A stretch of 64,000 nucleotides of DNA. Origin: Panorpa germanica. Taxonomy: Eukaryota; Arthropoda; Insecta; Mecoptera; Panorpidae. The stretch covers positions 20,052,207-20,116,206 of the forward strand of contig OY783208.1 in the NCBI GenBank assembly GCA_963678705.1, written 5' to 3'. Below are positions 59,809 through 64,000 of this stretch, piece by piece (the stretch's first letter is position 1; every line of letters starts with the position of its first letter). A program made the translations under genes and the position numbers. Below the pieces are notes generated by a model, which saw nothing but the letters and a program-made list of their open reading frames with translations, was not told where the DNA came from and did not search any database.

Positions 59809-60143
59809 AGCACCTTTACTGTTAGATTTGTTTAAAAAAATTTCTAACATCAAAAAACTGAAACATTTTTGGCTCGTTACTATTATTGTAACTATTTGAT
59901 GATTGTTGTGTCCATTATGTTGATGATATTGTATGCTATAATGATAATTATGATTTCTGTTATATTTATGATAGTTATTATTTTGTTTTATATTATTTTC
60001 ACAAAATTATGTAGACTACCATTGAATTAAGAAGTCTATAATATTATGTATTTATGTATTTTTATGTACTATGTATTTATGTATTTTTGTATAAATTTGA
60101 AAATGGTTGTGAGATCATCTATTTTTTCCTGGCCCGCAATTTA
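59809..60143 (+). pseudogene. BEL pol remainder and 3' UTR after the palindrome
   Basis: The first about 75 bp continue the frame interrupted at 43976, with the RNase H-integrase linker (LDLFKKISNIKKLKHFW). The frame then decays into AT-rich sequence with short repeats ('tttatgtatttttatgtac'). The tract 'cctggcccgcaattta' precedes the 3' LTR. Confidence 0.7.
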
Positions 60144-60449
60144 TGTTCAGTACAGAACATAAGATATGTCTCTGGTGACATTTCAATATTGTGAAGTATT
60201 GTTGTCTCTGGTAGAATTCACACACAGGGCAACATTATAAGTATTGGAGTGAATGCCGCGGGCATATGGCAAGGCAGTTGGTTATTCATTCTATTCTATT
60301 CTGTTCTTTACACTTGCAGTGTCACGATTTACCACCATTTTGTACAATAGAAACTATTAAGTTATATAAGAAAAAGTGTAATTTAATTTAAGTTTGAATA
60401 TTAATAAAATATTCATTCAAATTTTACTCGCATGGTTTTATTTCGTACA
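60144..60449 (+). repeat. BEL 3' LTR
   Basis: 306 bp, nearly identical to 41281-41585, followed by the TTAGT duplication. Confidence 0.85.
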
Positions 60450-61113
60450 TTAGTAACATAAAGAGTATTCTATTTTCTCAAAAGTATTTTGTATTTGAAA
60501 TAGGAAAATAACGAGGTATTTGTATTTTGTATTTAAATGTGTTTGAAAAGCATTTGTGCACATCTCTAGTTAAGAAAAAACGATACTTGGCAGGTTAAAT
60601 ATTATCAAAAAAACCATGTTTCTCTATGTTTAAATCGTTTTATGTAAGTAACTATAAACGCGAATCAAAATCTAAAGCTGCAATTAGTTAGATGAATAAC
60701 GTATCTACATTTTAAGCTTTCTTCCACTGACTTTTAAAGAGTTGGAACCGCTAAATTAAATTTTGAAAATGAATATTGCTATATTTTATAGTTAAATTCC
60801 AATTTTAATTTAATAAAACGATTTAAACATAAAACAACATGTTTTTTTGTTATATTTAACCTGCTGTATAGTATCGCTATTTATATTTGGCTAAAAAAAA
60901 TGCCCAAGTATCGTTTTACCTTAATGTTCAATAGCTATGGTCCTTATACATTCACAGCTGCTCAAAACAATTAAATTTTGTCACTAATTTAAGGTCACTC
61001 ATATTAAAGCATCATTCCCACAAACTGCTTTAATTTTGTATTTAATTTACGTTTTCTATGTTTATTTGGAACCTTACAAGGTCCAATGTTCTAAATTACA
61101 ACACTATATCATA

Positions 61114-61916
61114 CTAGCTTTTACCCCCGTCGCAAGCGACGTTTGTTTTTTATGAGTGGCTTGAATTTTATGTCAAAATTTAATTCCATTTTTAAATTGA
61201 AATAATAAATAAACTCGTCCTATATTGATTTTACATTTAATAACAAATAATTTTTCATACAAACTGACTAAGAAAATACATTCTTTATATCAAAATAAAA
61301 AGTATTTTCAATTTATGCGTTATTTGACCAACTTTTTTTCAAAATTTTGGATTTTTTTTTGCGATTCGTAAATAAGTTACCAAGGTTAGCCTACATACAA
61401 AATTTCAATTTTCTAGCACAATTTTTACTCTCAGCAAATACTGCCCCCGTGCCCCCCAATAAAATTTTGAAATTCTGAATTTTTTTTTATTGATAATATA
61501 CTTAATTATTCTAGAATCGAGAATATGAACTTTCTCCAAAGTTCCCTAACGGGCCCCCGAATTTCTTCAACCCCCCCTTTTTTAATTTTTTAATTTCTAA
61601 TTTTTGAGAAATGTCAGCATTGAATACCTTAATACACATGCAAAATTTCAACTTTCTATCTTTTACAAATTAAAAGTAATACAGCAAAAAAGGGCTCACT
61701 TTTTTCCAGTTTTTCCAAAATTACGGGTTTCCAGGAAATTCAGGGAAAAATCCGGGGACGCCAAAAGTCTTAGAATTTTTTTCTCTACGAAATAGGAAAT
61801 TTTCAAAAACATTGATGGAGCCGTTTTCGCGCTGCCATACAAAATTCAGTACCAAACATATAAGATCATAAGAATATAAAAATATAAACAAACAGTTGGA
61901 ACATTATAATATAGGA
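61114..61916 (-). mobile_element. Nonautonomous Helitron with exact empty site
   Basis: On the minus strand it starts TCCTATATTATAATG and ends with hairpin GTCGCTTGCGAC, then GGGGGTAAAAG and CTAG. It sits between host A and T with no target duplication, as Helitrons do. Copy A of the segment has the unfilled site 'atcatattctaacc' (junction 26852/26853). 803 bp; no Rep/helicase gene. Confidence 0.75.
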
Positions 61917-62235
61917 TTCTAACCTCCAAAATGTGACAATCTGTCAAAACGCAGTAAGATTTAGTTTTAAAACAAGTTCAATGTCAGTTTGTCAAAAATG
62001 AAGAAGTAAAAAACAATTTCTATTACTAATTGTTATTAAAAACAGCAATTTTAATTATTCCACATTCAATCGAATTGTGAAAATGTATATTACTAACGAC
62101 GCATGCGCACCAACTGAATTAACTAACCTCAAATTAAAACACGAATGCTTAACCTAAAATCTAACAGTAAATTAAATATTAAAACAGTGAGTGGGAATGA
62201 TGGTTCACACAGTAGGGGTTAAAGTTAGAACTTAC

Positions 62236-62467
62236 CGATAACTGTCGATTCCAAATCGATCAATACAGATCGTGGGACATATTTACCATCAGCAGCTTCA
62301 TTGAAGAAAGTGTGCGGAGTGACATCTTTAGCTTGGCAAGGTTTTCGCAGAAGAAAAGAAAACAAATAGCCGTTTCTCTGGATCCCGTGTTCAAGACAGT
62401 ACAGCTCCCAGCATGCATTGCCCACCTGGATGCCTGCCTGCCCAATGTGGAGAGAGACTACTTCCCG
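62236..62467 (-). pseudogene. Orphan alpha-tubulin exon 2, copy B
   Basis: Same length (232 bp) and same acceptor/donor as 27171-27402. The frame is still open, with about four residue changes (for example [11 protein letters not shown] and IDLESTVI). Upstream and downstream tubulin exons are again absent from the window. Confidence 0.8.
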
Positions 62468-62805
62468 CTGAAAATATTGAATGAATTACTGACCAGCAAC
62501 TTTGTCGGTGCCGGCGTACTGTTACAGTTCCGCTAGCAAATCACTTTCAATACTCCTTGTGGTACTAGATTTTAACATACGAGCCCTAACCGACCTATGT
62601 TGAAACGGAAACGGATGTTTTGTGATACAACAATGGTCATTTTCTTACGATTCATTGAGATATGACAAATATTGTCGTGTAAAGAACATTAAAGCATGTA
62701 AACTTTTATAAACATATATAAACTAAATACTAAATAGAAATATGATAAATAATTTAGCCTGTCATATCTTCGTCATACGTGTCGATATATGTCTTAGAAT
62801 GTTCT

Positions 62806-64000
62806 ACACCGTTGAATCCCTTTAATAATTAAAGAGACAAAATGACTTTTTTAATTGTTAATATCTCCTAACAAATAATTGGACATTTGAGGTTCTAGTA
62901 ACCCACTTTATCAATATATAGTACACTTTTATAGAAATTAAGACATAGGACACAAGCCCAATATACTTATATTCACATCTTATTTAAAATGGTTTGCGTC
63001 CTCATTTTTTAGAGGTAGGTTTTTCAATTGTTGATTGAAATTGATGTTAATAAATGTGTATTGGTGTATCTATTTTATTAAATATCTAAATGTTGACGGA
63101 GATATAGCAATTAAAAGTTTGAATTGTAGTTTTAGCGCTAGAAATGGTCGGCCATATTTGTATGACGTGAAATGCATTTTCACGTCAGTTAATTGTTGAG
63201 TAGGTCAGTGCTGTAGTAATGTTTTGTAGCTGTTGGTAGTCCTGTGTATCTAGTAGCAAAGAATAATAAGTTTTCTTTTTATTTAACCCTGTTACGGCAG
63301 ACATAATATTGAAACTTTATTGTTCCTTGAAATAGCTGTAAATAATATTGGATATTTTGATATATAAATACATATAGCAGAGATATATGAGCTGTAAGGT
63401 TGGTAACCTTACACAAGGATTGTGATGTCACATGCACTTGGAATGTGTACAACGTTGAATCCCTTTAATAATTAAAGAGACAAAATGACTTTTTTAATTG
63501 TTAATATTTCCTAACAAATAATTGAACATTTGAGGTTCCAGTAACCCACTTTATCAATATGTAGTACACTTTTATAGAAATTAAGACATAGGACACAAGC
63601 CCAATATACTTATATTCACATCTTATTTAAAATGGTTTGCGTCCTCATTTTTTAGGGGTGGATTTTTCAATTGTTGATTGAAATTAATGTTAATAAATGT
63701 GTATTGGCGTGTCTATTTTATTAAATATCTAAATGTTGACGGATATATAGTAATTAAAAATTTGAATTGTAGTTGTAGTGCTAGAGATGTCAAACCAGTT
63801 ATTTGTTGAATAGGTCAGTGCTGTGGTAATGTTTTGTAGCTGTTGGTAGTCCTGTGTATCTAATAGCAAAGAATAATAAGTTTTCTTTTTATTTAACCCT
63901 ACTAAAGCAGACATAATATTGAAACTTTATTGTTCCTTGAAATAGCTGTAAATAATATTTGTTATTTTGATATATAAATACATATAGCAGAGATTTATGA
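62806..64000. repeat. 643-bp tandem repeat containing MITE-like halves (runs off the window)
   Basis: 'gttgaatccctttaataatt' occurs at 62811 and 63454, and the following sequence is repeated with small differences to the window end. Each unit contains 'aagacataggacacaagccc' and the half-palindrome related to 4496-5010. No gene recognised. Confidence 0.8.

Larger units (their letters stand above)
41281..60449 (+). mobile_element. BEL/Pao retrotransposon, internally deleted, carrying the giant palindrome
   Basis: The LTRs at 41281-41585 (305 bp) and 60144-60449 (306 bp) are nearly identical (TGTTCAG...CGTACA). TTAGT lies on both sides (41276-41280 and 60450-60454), and the empty site is in copy A near 21553. 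The original element is only about 3.3 kb without the palindrome. Gag has several stops, protease and RT are mostly gone, and RNase H and the first part of the integrase region remain. It looks like a nonautonomous deletion derivative mobilised by other BEL elements. Confidence 0.9.
40368..60568. mobile_element. hAT-like repeat, copy B, split by the BEL element
   Basis: The left end CAGAGATGTGCG at 40368 and the right end GCACATCTCTAG near 60568 correspond to 19424-21693. A 74-codon ORF at 40892-41116 matches the one in copy A with few changes. Confidence 0.5.
40076..62939. repeat. Segmental duplication copy B (about 2.9 kb plus nested insertions)
   Basis: Collinear with 19131-27873. After removing the BEL element (41281-60449, including the giant palindrome) and the Helitron (61114-61916), about 2.89 kb remain, close to copy A. 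The tubulin exon lies near the right end in both. It lacks copy A's foldback and Copia insertions, showing their empty sites at about 41127 and about 60695. Confidence 0.8.

Overview
The window looks like AT-rich arthropod (probably insect) nuclear DNA. It carries spliced genes with GT-AG introns, C2H2 zinc-finger genes with the acidic IKxE-rich leader common in insects, a sushi plus fibrinogen-like lectin gene, an alpha-tubulin exon, and many eukaryotic transposons (BEL/Pao, Copia, Helitron, THAP transposase, MITE/foldback types). No prokaryotic features were seen. Species cannot be named from the sequence.

Layout. 1-11 kb: a GC-richer 175-bp tandem repeat fused to a duplicated piece of a BEL/Pao element, a THAP-transposase element (3047-4492), a palindromic MITE, and a long but broken BEL element (about 5020-11001). 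11-17 kb: two duplicated zinc-finger genes, one apparently intact (11641-12585) and one with a nonsense codon (15862-16827). 19.1-27.9 kb and 40.1-62.9 kb: two copies of one segment of about 2.9 kb. Each carries an orphan alpha-tubulin exon and each has been inflated by different insertions. Copy A gained a 1.2-kb foldback element with a 9-bp target duplication and a 4.6-kb Copia element with a 5-bp duplication. Copy B gained a BEL element with 305/306-bp LTRs and a 5-bp duplication, and a Helitron. Each copy supplies the empty site for insertions in the other. 31.0-38.1 kb: a multi-exon CCP (sushi)-fibrinogen-like gene whose repeated phase-1 exons carry several lesions.

The most striking object is inside the copy-B BEL element: a 15.8-kb insertion (43977-59802) made of two almost identical inverted arms of about 7.9 kb around a 71-bp centre. 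It is flanked by a 6-bp duplication, GGAACA, and the BEL reading frame resumes on the far side. The arms encode fragments of a viral/Polinton-type family B DNA polymerase (exonuclease motif YGDFE, palm motif YTDTDS, middle deleted), a spliced acidic repeat protein, a second acidic repeat ORF and an unrecognised 137-aa ORF. The centre is packed with interlocking inverted repeats. I read it as a Polinton/Maverick-like or related protein-primed-polymerase element that integrated as a head-to-head palindrome; the identity is inference, while the palindrome and target duplication are visible directly.

Nesting order, oldest to youngest: duplicated segment, then hAT-like repeat, then BEL element, then giant palindrome. 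Almost all retro- and DNA-transposon ORFs are broken. The best candidates for live host coding sequence are zinc-finger gene 1 and possibly parts of the CCP-fibrinogen gene.
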